A stretch of DNA of 6,901 nucleotides from Magnetococcales bacterium (GTDB lineage: Bacteria > Pseudomonadota > Magnetococcia > Magnetococcales > DC0425bin3). Below the pieces are notes generated by a model, which was not told the origin of the DNA, ran no database searches, and saw only the letters and a program-made list of their open reading frames with translations. The position numbers and the translations under genes were made by a program. The DNA lies in NCBI GenBank assembly GCA_015229045.1, contig JADGCJ010000169.1, forward strand, positions 1 through 6,901. Reading direction: 5' to 3'. This document shows positions 1 through 5,405 of this stretch, piece by piece; positions within the stretch are counted from its first letter, which is position 1, and each line of letters opens with the position of its first letter.

Positions 1-42
1 TTGACATCCAAGACAGTTGCTGGACCCCGATGCCAAAAAGCG
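1..42 (+). repeat. Left arm of a 42-bp perfect inverted repeat
   Basis: Bases 1-42 are the exact reverse complement of 6847-6888. The arm starts with TTGACATCCAAG and ends with CCAAAAAGCG. The repeat may extend left of the window, because the right copy has 13 more bases beyond the matching part. It lies 140 bp before the ftsE ATG. It contains no ORF and has no transposase next to it, so it is more likely a dispersed intergenic repeat or a shared upstream element than the end of an insertion sequence. The match is seen directly; its function is unknown. Confidence 0.9.
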
Positions 43-103
43 ATCATGGCCTCGGGTGTGCCAATTTCAAATGCGATTGCCCTGTCCAACCACCCGTGGT
101 GAC

Positions 104-132
104 TTGAGATCGACCGGGCGGAGCGTTACCAT
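104..132 (+). promoter_or_regulatory. Candidate sigma70-type promoter for ftsEX
   Basis: TTGAGA (104-109, five of six to TTGACA) and TACCAT (127-132, four of six to TATAAT) are separated by 17 bp, the optimal spacing. Transcription would begin near 139, leaving a leader of about 45 nt before the ftsE ATG at 183. This is the best promoter-like pair in the leader. The TTGACA at base 1 has no matching -10 at the right distance. Such matches occur by chance in GC-rich DNA, so this is tentative. Confidence 0.35.
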
Positions 133-182
133 GAGGCGCGTCGTTTTCTCAGCCCTGTCGACTGCCCCGGTTGTCCACCGTC

Positions 183-869
183 ATGATTCAGTTTCACGAT
201 GTCACGATGCGTTATCCCACCGGATACGAAGCACTCAAGAACGTCTCTTTTGCCTTGGCCAAGGGGTCGTTTCACTTTCTGGTTGGCCATTCGGGGGCCG
301 GGAAGACATCGATCCTCAAACTGATCTATCGGGCTGAACTTCCGTCACAAGGGACGGTGGTCGTGGGTGGCCGCAATGTCGAGCGTCTGACGCAAAAACA
401 GATTCCGGCCCTGCGGCGCGGCATAGGAGTCATTTTCCAGGACTATAAATTGTTGTATGACCGCACGGTTTACGACAACATCGCCCTGGCCATGGAGGTG
501 GCGGGCCGTGAGCCGACCAGAATTCCTGGTCAGGTCACACGCACCCTGGAGTATGTCGGTCTCAGAGAGCGGATGTATCACAACCCCATCGCCTTGTCGG
601 GAGGCGAACAGCAGCGTGTGGCCATTGCGCGTGCCATCGTCAATCGACCGCCGCTGGTTGTTGCCGACGAACCCACCGGCAACCTCGACAAGGGAATGGG
701 GCGTCGTATCCTGGCCCTGTTTCAGGCTCTCTACCAACAGGGCACCACCATCCTGGTTGTCACGCACGATGTCGATCTGGCCAGCGAACTGGGGCATCCG
801 CGTATTGAAATGGAGAACGGTCGCCTGCTGCATGTTCCCCCTTCCGCCCAGCCAGCGAGGGTGCCTTGA
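183..869 (+). CDS. ftsE: Cell-division ABC transporter ATP-binding protein FtsE
   Basis: FtsE is the cytoplasmic ATPase of the FtsEX complex, which sits at the division ring and, in studied bacteria, couples ATP hydrolysis to activation of septal peptidoglycan hydrolases. All ABC ATPase motifs are intact in the 228-residue product: Walker A GHSGAGKT (about 35-42), Q-loop FQDYKLL (from 85), signature LSGGEQQ (138-144), Walker B LVVADEP (158-164) with DEPTGNLD, and the H-loop histidine near 195. Length matches the family (about 220 residues). I chose the ATG at 183 because the product then starts MIQFHDV, as in other FtsE proteins. A TTG at 171 would add four residues; neither start has a convincing Shine-Dalgarno site. 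The TGA stop overlaps the ftsX start, indicating coupled translation. LolD/MacB-type ATPases share these motifs, but the adjacent ftsX and the MI-F start settle the call. Confidence 0.96.
   Translation: MIQFHDVTMRYPTGYEALKNVSFALAKGSFHFLVGHSGAGKTSILKLIYRAELPSQGTVVVGGRNVERLTQKQIPALRRGIGVIFQDYKLLYDRTVYDNIALAMEVAGREPTRIPGQVTRTLEYVGLRERMYHNPIALSGGEQQRVAIARAIVNRPPLVVADEPTGNLDKGMGRRILALFQALYQQGTTILVVTHDVDLASELGHPRIEMENGRLLHVPPSAQPARVP
857..860 (+). promoter_or_regulatory. Ribosome binding site supporting the TTG start of ftsX
   Basis: GAGG inside the end of ftsE lies 5 nt before the TTG at 866. It supports this unusual start and therefore the inclusion of the repeated N-terminal segment in FtsX. 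In-frame GTG codons at 950 and 1034 have no comparable site. Confidence 0.55.
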
Positions 870-1948
870 ACGACGATGCCAATCTCCAACCCGATTCAGG
901 CAAGGCCCCCGATGCCGGAGAATGCGGCAACGTATCTTCCACGCCGGTCGTGTATTCGCCTCCCGTTGCCAGCGGTTTTCCAGGCAAGACCCCCGATGCC
1001 GGGGAACGCGGCAACGCATCCTCCACGCCGGTCGTGCATGCGCCTCCCGTTGCCAGCGGTTTTCATGGACGCGCCCTGCGTCGTGCCTGGCGGCTGTTTC
1101 ACGAGGGATCCCTTGCGCACTGGACCACGGCGACGATCATTGCCATCTCTTTGACCATTTTTGGCACATTGACTCTATTGCTGACCAATGCCGATACCCT
1201 CCTGAGTCGTTGGCAGGGGGATAATCTGGTGACCGTTTTTACCAGGTCCGGTGTCACGGCTGCACCTGTTTCGCACATGCATGACCGTCTGGCTGGCAAT
1301 ACCCTGGTGGACCCGGTGACCCTGCGCATCATCACCCCGGATGTGGCCATTGCCCGCCTGAAAAAAATGCTCGACACCGAGGCCGGCCTGCTCGACCAGT
1401 TGGAGGACAATCCTCTCCCCTTCACGCTTGAGTTCAAACTCAAGCACAACAACTTTCAACACACCAGCCAGGTGGCGCAGGAGATCCTGACCTGGCCCGG
1501 CGTCGAGTCGGTCTCCTATGACCGGCAATGGGCCGATCGCATGGCTGCTGTCATTCGAACGGTACGCTATTTGGGCAATATTCTCTCCTTGTTGTTGCTC
1601 TCGGCGGTGGCGTTGATCGTTTCCAACACGATCAAGCTGACCATCATTGCGCGCAGGGAAGAGATTGAAGTGATGCGGTTCATGGGGGCCACGGGTGGTT
1701 TCATCAAGGCTCCCTTCATCTACGAGGGAGTCCTCCAGGGCATTCTGGGTGCCATCGCCGCCATCGGTCTGACGGGCCTGCTCCATCTGGGCGCCGAAAG
1801 GGTTGTCAAGGATTTGGGCGCCTCTTTTGGTTTTCACCTGGATTTTCATTTTCTCCCTCTGCCGCATCTGGCGCTTATTCTCGCCATCGGCATGGGTTTG
1901 GGCCTGATTGGTGCTCTGCTCTCCCTCTCCCGCTTTTTGAAAGTCTGA
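866..1948 (+). CDS. ftsX: Cell-division ABC transporter membrane protein FtsX
   Basis: FtsX is the inner-membrane partner of FtsE. Its periplasmic loop recruits peptidoglycan-hydrolase activators in studied Gram-negatives. The 360-residue product has the family layout: a cytoplasmic N-terminus (1-85), TM1 near 86-108, a periplasmic domain of about 125 residues, then TM2 (about 235-258), TM3 (288-310) and TM4 (334-355). The conserved cytoplasmic stretch RREEIEVMRFMGAT lies at 263-276, between TM2 and TM3. Length matches E. coli FtsX (about 350). The start is TTG at 866, overlapping the ftsE stop (TTGA), with GAGG 5 nt upstream. Oddity: residues 12-67 are two near-identical 28-residue Pro/Ala/Gly-rich units encoded by an 84-bp DNA tandem repeat. 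They look disordered and lie before TM1, so the ABC core should be unaffected. If a downstream start were used, part of this segment would be untranslated. Confidence 0.95.
   Translation: MNDDANLQPDSGKAPDAGECGNVSSTPVVYSPPVASGFPGKTPDAGERGNASSTPVVHAPPVASGFHGRALRRAWRLFHEGSLAHWTTATIIAISLTIFGTLTLLLTNADTLLSRWQGDNLVTVFTRSGVTAAPVSHMHDRLAGNTLVDPVTLRIITPDVAIARLKKMLDTEAGLLDQLEDNPLPFTLEFKLKHNNFQHTSQVAQEILTWPGVESVSYDRQWADRMAAVIRTVRYLGNILSLLLLSAVALIVSNTIKLTIIARREEIEVMRFMGATGGFIKAPFIYEGVLQGILGAIAAIGLTGLLHLGAERVVKDLGASFGFHLDFHFLPLPHLALILAIGMGLGLIGALLSLSRFLKV
897..1064 (+). repeat. Two 84-bp tandem repeats within ftsX
   Basis: Bases 897-980 and 981-1064 are in-frame head-to-tail copies differing at about 7 positions. 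Each codes a unit beginning GK-[AT]-PDAGE and ending PPVASGF. Several differences change residues (A/T, C/R, V/A, Y/H, S/A) and others are silent. The unit length is a multiple of three, so copy number can change without a frameshift. The copies have diverged slightly, so this is not a very recent duplication or an assembly stutter. Confidence 0.92.
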
Positions 1949-2012
1949 ATTTAGCTTGCATTTGCACACGAAAACGGATCGAATAGGGCCCATTCTTTCA
2001 GACAACATGCAA
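1943..2012 (+). other. Short ftsX-gcvH spacer with two crossing inverted repeats
   Basis: The 83 bp between the ftsX stop and the gcvH ATG contain GTCTGAA (1943-1949) complementary to TTCAGAC (1997-2003), and TTGCAT (1956-1961) complementary to ATGCAA (2007-2012). The pairs interleave, a pseudoknot-like order, just before the gcvH ribosome site. I see no hairpin with a T-run (terminator) and no glycine-riboswitch-like core; the space is also too short for one. No convincing promoter was found. The pairings are short and may be chance. Confidence 0.25.
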
Positions 2013-2017
2013 TCGTT

Positions 2018-2023
2018 ACAGGA
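2018..2023 (+). promoter_or_regulatory. Ribosome binding site deciding the gcvH start
   Basis: ACAGGA ends 8 nt before the ATG at 2032. The other in-frame ATG at 2023 overlaps this site and has none of its own. This favours 2032, which also gives the usual GcvH length. Confidence 0.5.
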
Positions 2024-2031
2024 TGCCTTTC

Positions 2032-2424
2032 ATGATTTTCACGCCCCCTGAGCTTAAATATACCAAGGAACATGAATGGGGCCGCACCGAAGGGGAAGAG
2101 GTGGTGGTGGGTATTACCCAATACGCCGCCCAACAGCTTGGCGATGTCGTTTTTGTCGAGCTGCCCAAACCTGGAACCATGCTCACGGCCCAATCCCCCT
2201 TCGGGGTGGTGGAATCGGTCAAATCCGTGTCGGATCTTTTTGCGCCTGTCTCCGGCGTCGTCACCGCCATCAATGAGGAGTTGACCGCCGCTCCGGAGAG
2301 GGTCAACGAGGATCCCTACGGCGTCGGCTGGATGATCCGTCTCCGTCCTGCCGATCCCAGGCAAATGGAGCAACTCTTGTCGGCTGCCGCCTACCAGGAG
2401 CTGCTGGCGCAATCCGGCCACTGA
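2032..2424 (+). CDS. gcvH: Glycine cleavage system H protein (lipoyl carrier)
   Basis: GcvH is the small cytosolic protein whose lipoyl-lysine arm carries the aminomethyl group between the P, T and L proteins of the glycine cleavage complex. From the ATG at 2032 the product has 130 residues, the normal length. It shows the family landmarks: ELKYTKEHEW near the start, VGITQYAAQQLGD, FVELPKPG, the lipoylation segment ESVKSVSD with the modified lysine at about residue 64, and the end motif VNEDPYG-GW. Nothing essential is missing. The gene follows ftsX on the same strand after a short spacer. No gcvT, gcvP or lipoate gene is in the window, so it is separated from its usual partners or they lie elsewhere. 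A stand-alone GcvH can also be a lipoyl-relay protein in lipoate synthesis; sequence alone does not separate these roles. Confidence 0.95.
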   Translation: MIFTPPELKYTKEHEWGRTEGEEVVVGITQYAAQQLGDVVFVELPKPGTMLTAQSPFGVVESVKSVSDLFAPVSGVVTAINEELTAAPERVNEDPYGVGWMIRLRPADPRQMEQLLSAAAYQELLAQSGH

Positions 2425-2450
2425 GGTGTGCGCGGGGCACCTTCGGGGGC

Positions 2451-2482
2451 AAAAGAGATGCGAGGGCCTCGCTCGTCGTTTT
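2451..2482. terminator. Candidate weak bidirectional terminator between gcvH and rlmD
   Basis: GCGAG (2460-2464), a 3-nt loop and CTCGC (2468-2472) form a GC-rich hairpin. On the + strand a TTTT follows at 2479-2482. On the - strand the complement of AAAA at 2451-2454 gives a TTTT after the stem. The hairpin thus has short T-runs on both exit sides and lies between two converging genes. The stem is only 5 bp and the T-runs are short and offset by 5-6 nt, so efficiency is doubtful. Confidence 0.35.
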
Positions 2483-2488
2483 GGCCAC

Positions 2489-2558
2489 CTGGGGCCTTGC
2501 CCCGGATCCCGCCAGGGCTCTGTCCTGGATCTGTCCGTCCGCCGGTCCCCTGGATCTT
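2489..2558. repeat. GC-rich palindromic and near-repeat spacer sequence
   Basis: CTGGGGC (2489-2495) and GCCCCGG (2499-2505) form a tight stem with a 3-nt loop and one G-T pair. It is followed by CGCCAGGGC and two related blocks, CCTGGATCTGTC and CCTGGATCTTGTC. On the - strand this reads as CCCTGGCGGGATCC then GGGGCAAGGCCCC, a style resembling dispersed intergenic palindromes of GC-rich proteobacteria. No coding potential is convincing here. Family membership cannot be judged without the rest of the genome. Confidence 0.4.
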
Positions 2559-2592
2559 GTCGATGCAGCGGGCGCACGATCCGGAAATGGCG

Positions 2593-3882
2593 TCAGGCGT
2601 GACGTGTAAAGAGCGCCACCGTCTCGACGTGGTGTGTCAGGGGGAGCATGTCGAACGGTTGGACCAGCTGCAAACGGTAGCCGTTGTGGGAGAGGTGTGC
2701 CGCGTCGCGGGCGAAGGTGGCCGGGTCGCAGGAGACATAAATCACCCGTTCCACGGGGGAGTGGCTCAGACAGGCCATGATCGTCTTGGCGCCGGTGCGC
2801 GGCGGATTGATCAGACACAGGTCGGCTTCGGCCAGTTCAGGTATGTCAAGCCTGTGGCTGCCGTGAAGGTTCATCTGCCGGAAATGCAGTGTGGCCATGC
2901 GGTTGTTGCGGGCGTTGTTCTGGCCCCGTTCCACGGCGGGTCCGTACCCCTCGATGCCTGCCACCTGCGCGTAGCGATATCCCAGCGGCAAGGTAAAATT
3001 GCCAATACCACAAAACAGGTCGACGGCCTTGTTGCCGGAACCGGCCAGTTCCAGGATCTGCGTCACCAGGCGACGGTTTTGGGCAAAATTGGCCTGGGTA
3101 AAATCGCCAGGGCGAAAGCGCAGCGCCATCTCCTCCAGACGGTAGAAGGGGTCTGCTCCCTCCACCAGAGGAGTCAGGGTTTGTTTGCGGCCACTCTGCA
3201 ACCAGAGTTGCAGCAGACCCCGCTCTTGGGCGAACCCACGCAGCCGCTCCTGATCCCGGGTCGGCAGGGGGTCCAGGTGATGGAGAATCACGGCGGTGCC
3301 ATTCTCTCCCTGCACGGCATCCACCTGAGGCAGGCGGTCGGGTCTGGCGATCCGGCCCAGCACCTGTCGCAAGGGTGAGAGGAGGGCCTCCAGGGCCGGG
3401 TGAAGAATCGGGCAGCGTGCCACATCCACCAGGTGATGCGATCCCGGGGCAAAAAACCCCAGCAAGAGACGCCCCTGGATGTGGCGCACCTTGAAACTGG
3501 CCCGCTGACGATAGCCGGTATCGTCGGGGGCGGGGAGCAGGGGTCTGGTCAGGGCGTCGGCATCGGCGATGTGGCCAAGGCGTTGCAGTCCATCGAGGAC
3601 AAACGCACGCTTGGCCTGATGGCGGCTGTCGCGTTGCAGGTGTTGCAAGTGACAGCCACCACAATGACCGTAGTGGGAACAAAGAGGTTCCATTCGTTCC
3701 GGCCCCGGAGAGAGGAGCGTCACCATCTCCCCCCGTCGATAATGGCGACCACCCTGCGTCAAACGCACCCGGAGATGATCCCCGGGGGCCGTGAAGGGAA
3801 CGAAAACAGCGCCATCGGCGTGAAACCCCAGGCCATCACCACCAGGAACCAGACGCTGAATGGTGATCTCGATCTCTGTCAT
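2593..3882 (-). CDS. rlmD: 23S rRNA (uracil-5-)-methyltransferase, RlmD/RumA-like
   Basis: RlmD uses S-adenosylmethionine to methylate C5 of a uridine in 23S rRNA (U1939 in E. coli). The 429-residue product matches RlmD length (433) and order: an N-terminal TRAM RNA-binding domain (about 1-58), an Fe-S cluster set Cys68, Cys74, Cys77 (C-X5-C-X2-C) and Cys157, then the Rossmann methyltransferase with FTQAN (261-265) and DLFCGIGNFTLPL (288-300). The catalytic nucleophile is Cys385 in YVSCDPATFARD and the general base is Glu420 in HHVE. The motif IV position reads NPPRTG (359-364), with Asn where the family normally has Asp. The ATG at 3882 is preceded by AAGAG. The gene is 63 bp downstream of ppk2 on the same strand and could be its last operon member. 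TrmA and RlmC are related, but the four-cysteine cluster plus TRAM domain favours RlmD; exact target base is inferred. Confidence 0.9.
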   Translation of the reverse strand: MTEIEITIQRLVPGGDGLGFHADGAVFVPFTAPGDHLRVRLTQGGRHYRRGEMVTLLSPGPERMEPLCSHYGHCGGCHLQHLQRDSRHQAKRAFVLDGLQRLGHIADADALTRPLLPAPDDTGYRQRASFKVRHIQGRLLLGFFAPGSHHLVDVARCPILHPALEALLSPLRQVLGRIARPDRLPQVDAVQGENGTAVILHHLDPLPTRDQERLRGFAQERGLLQLWLQSGRKQTLTPLVEGADPFYRLEEMALRFRPGDFTQANFAQNRRLVTQILELAGSGNKAVDLFCGIGNFTLPLGYRYAQVAGIEGYGPAVERGQNNARNNRMATLHFRQMNLHGSHRLDIPELAEADLCLINPPRTGAKTIMACLSHSPVERVIYVSCDPATFARDAAHLSHNGYRLQLVQPFDMLPLTHHVETVALFTRHA

Positions 3883-3945
3883 GCCCGCTCTTTTTCAGCC
3901 ATGGGGTCAGTCACGATTCGGCTGGTCAACTTCGGGTGCCTGCTC

Positions 3946-4962
3946 CTACTCCTTCTCCTTTTTTTCGGCTTTGCTCTTTTTTCCGTCATCATTCTTCACT
4001 TCGGCGTCAAAATCGGCGACAAAGGTTTGATCGGTGATGGGCGGACGGACATACCCCTCATTAGGTTTGCGCGGCGGAAGTTTGGTCGGCTTGGGTGTCA
4101 AATCTTCGTAGGGGATCATGCGTAACAGGTGGCTGATACAGTTGATGCGGGAGCGTTTTTTCGAGTCGGCGTCCACCACGTACCAGGGGGCCTGTTTGAT
4201 GTCGGTATGGGCAAACATTTCGTCCTTGGCGCGGGAGTACTCCACCCAGCGGTTGCGCGACTCGACGTCCATATCGCTGAGTTTCCAGCGCTTGCGAGGA
4301 TCCTTGACCCGATCCTGAAAGCGTTTTTCCTGCACGTCGTCGCTGACCGAGAACCAGTATTTGATCAGAATGATGCCTGACCGGGTGAGCATGCGTTCGA
4401 ACTCGGGGCAGGAGCGGAGAAATTCGCGATACTCATCCTCGGAGCAAAACCCCATGACCCGTTCCACACCTGCGCGGTTATACCAGCTCCGGTCAAACAT
4501 GACCATCTCGCCGCTGGTGGGGAGGTGAGGCACATAGCGTTGAAAATACCACTGATTTTTTTCCCGGGTCGAAGGGGTGCCCAGAGCGACCACCTTGACG
4601 ATACGCGGGTTCAGACGCTCCATGATCCGCTTGATCACCCCACCCTTGCCGGCGGCATCACGTCCCTCAAAAATGACGACCACCTTGAGTCCTTTTTGCC
4701 GGATCCACTCCTGGAGCTTGACCAATTCCACCTGGAGAATGGCCATCTGCTTTTCGAAGACTTCATTGGAAATGTCCTTTTTTTTGACACTGCCAGGCTT
4801 TGCACCCGGGGCAATGATCTTGTCTGTTTCCTCTTTCTTTTTCTCCTTTTTGCTTTTTTCCTCTTTCTCTTTCCTCTCTTTTTTGCTTTTCTTTTCCTTT
4901 TTGTCCTTGCCTGGTTCTTGTTTTGCGTCCTGATTGATCATATCTTCGGAAGTCGTCGTCAT
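3946..4962 (-). CDS. ppk2: Polyphosphate kinase 2 with lysine-rich N-terminal extension
   Basis: PPK2 enzymes transfer phosphate between inorganic polyphosphate and nucleotides, mostly making NTPs from polyphosphate. Numbered from the ATG at 4962 (338 residues), the kinase core is intact: Walker A GRDAAGKGG (about 100-108), Walker B region FDRSWYNRAGVERVMGF (166-182) and the lid segment KDPRKRWKLSDMD (about 220-232). The single core domain and the KVVVIFEGRDAAGKGG context suggest class I, but substrate preference is not proven. Before the core lies a Lys/Glu-rich stretch (about 19-43, 15 lysines in 25 residues), and the C-terminus ends in another lysine-rich tail; both look disordered. I prefer the ATG at 4962 because AGAGG lies 8 nt upstream. 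An in-frame GTG at 5007 and ATG at 4986 are alternatives, giving up to 353 residues. The reading frame is open upstream to a single TAG (5011-5013) that ends the lysine-rich ORF. Confidence 0.94.
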   Translation of the reverse strand: MTTTSEDMINQDAKQEPGKDKKEKKSKKERKEKEEKSKKEKKKEETDKIIAPGAKPGSVKKKDISNEVFEKQMAILQVELVKLQEWIRQKGLKVVVIFEGRDAAGKGGVIKRIMERLNPRIVKVVALGTPSTREKNQWYFQRYVPHLPTSGEMVMFDRSWYNRAGVERVMGFCSEDEYREFLRSCPEFERMLTRSGIILIKYWFSVSDDVQEKRFQDRVKDPRKRWKLSDMDVESRNRWVEYSRAKDEMFAHTDIKQAPWYVVDADSKKRSRINCISHLLRMIPYEDLTPKPTKLPPRKPNEGYVRPPITDQTFVADFDAEVKNDDGKKSKAEKKEKE

Positions 4963-4970
4963 GATCGGAG

Positions 4971-4975
4971 CCTCT
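4971..4975 (-). promoter_or_regulatory. Ribosome binding site for ppk2
   Basis: On the - strand AGAGG lies 8 nt before the ATG at 4962. It selects this start over the GTG at 5007 and the ATG at 4986, neither of which has an equally well placed site. Confidence 0.5.
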
Positions 4976-5010
4976 TGTCTTGTCATTGCCCTGGATTGGC
5001 TAACCACTCT

Positions 5011-5253
5011 CTAAACAATAATCAGCGATTCCTTATTTTTTTTCTTTTTTTCTTTTTCGTCTGCTCTCTTCCTGGCTTTTTTTTCTTCTCTCTTTTTTTC
5101 TTTTTCTTTCTTTTTCTTGATGATCTTCTTTTTCAAGTTTCCTTTGTTCTTTTTTTCCTTTCCCTTCTTCTTTTTATTTTTCTTGTCTTCATCCTTTTTT
5201 CCATCCTTTTGCGTTTTTTTTCCCTGGTCGATCACATCCTCGGAGGGGGGCAT
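5011..5253 (-). CDS. Lysine-rich small protein, apparent copy of the PPK2 N-terminal tail
   Basis: I recognise no family for this 80-residue product. It has 34 lysines, 3 arginines and 16 acidic residues (net charge about +21), no hydrophobic core and no signal peptide, so it is probably disordered and able to bind polyanions. It begins MPPSEDVIDQGKK; the ppk2 product begins MTTTSEDMINQDAK and also runs into a lysine-rich tract, so the two look like duplicates. The end, ESLIIV, loosely resembles ETDKIIA after the PPK2 tract. GAGGAG lies 5 nt before the ATG, a strong ribosome site. It ends with TAG 48 nt before the ppk2 ATG and in the same frame. Caution: purine-only DNA cannot form stop codons, so the open frame itself is weak evidence; the ribosome site and the matching start are the better arguments. 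Polyphosphate binding is inference. Confidence 0.6.
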   Translation of the reverse strand: MPPSEDVIDQGKKTQKDGKKDEDKKNKKKKGKEKKNKGNLKKKIIKKKKEKEKKREEKKARKRADEKEKKKKNKESLIIV

Positions 5254-5258
5254 AGGGT

Positions 5259-5264
5259 CTCCTC
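5259..5264 (-). promoter_or_regulatory. Ribosome binding site for the lysine-rich ORF
   Basis: On the - strand GAGGAG sits 5 nt before the ATG at 5253. It is the strongest Shine-Dalgarno match in the window and the main reason to treat this low-complexity ORF as translated. Confidence 0.6.
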
Positions 5265-5339
5265 GTCCTGGTCGCTATTTTGGATTGCAGAAAAGTAAGA
5301 AATCTAACGATAGGGCACAACTGTGTCCATGTCATCGAT

Positions 5340-5405
5340 ATTATTCACGGATCAGGTCTTTCTCCACTCCGGATTATTCACGGATCAGGTCTTTCTCCAC
5401 TCCGG
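5340..5405. repeat. Perfect 33-bp tandem duplication over the ampG stop
   Basis: Bases 5340-5372 and 5373-5405 are identical and directly adjacent. Read on the - strand, the unit codes RSGERPDP followed by TGA and a few more bases. The first copy met by the ribosome supplies the ampG C-terminus and stop; the second repeats them as untranslated 3' sequence in the same frame. Complete identity indicates a recent event, or an assembly artefact. Confidence 0.95.

Noticed and set aside
1..29. TTGACA at the window start as a promoter -35
   Set aside because: No -10-like hexamer 16-18 bp downstream (ACCCCG at 24-29), and the same holds for the right copy.
907..1000. CCCCGATGCC shared by the ftsX repeat units and the 42-bp end repeat
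   Set aside because: Only about 10 bases match and the flanks differ; expected by chance among many comparisons.
345..1019. - strand open frame of 224 codons over ftsE and the ftsX repeat
   Set aside because: Antisense to intact ftsE/ftsX; open because of GC-rich codon bias and the repeat; Arg/His-rich with no recognisable domain.
2428..3378. 316-codon + strand frame antisense to rlmD
   Set aside because: It shadows the methyltransferase, which has all family motifs on the - strand.
4525..5298. Long + strand ORF rich in Phe and Leu, suggestive of a membrane protein
   Set aside because: It is the antisense of the lysine codons of ppk2 and the upstream ORF. T-rich DNA reads as Phe/Leu in any frame, and the - strand holds a clear PPK2 core.
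5316..5330. GGCACAACTGTGTCC as an operator palindrome upstream of the lysine-rich ORF
   Set aside because: Only CACA/TGTG pair around a 2-base centre; the outer bases do not match.
5340..5405. CRISPR array
   Set aside because: The two 33-bp copies are directly adjacent with no spacers and overlap the end of a gene.
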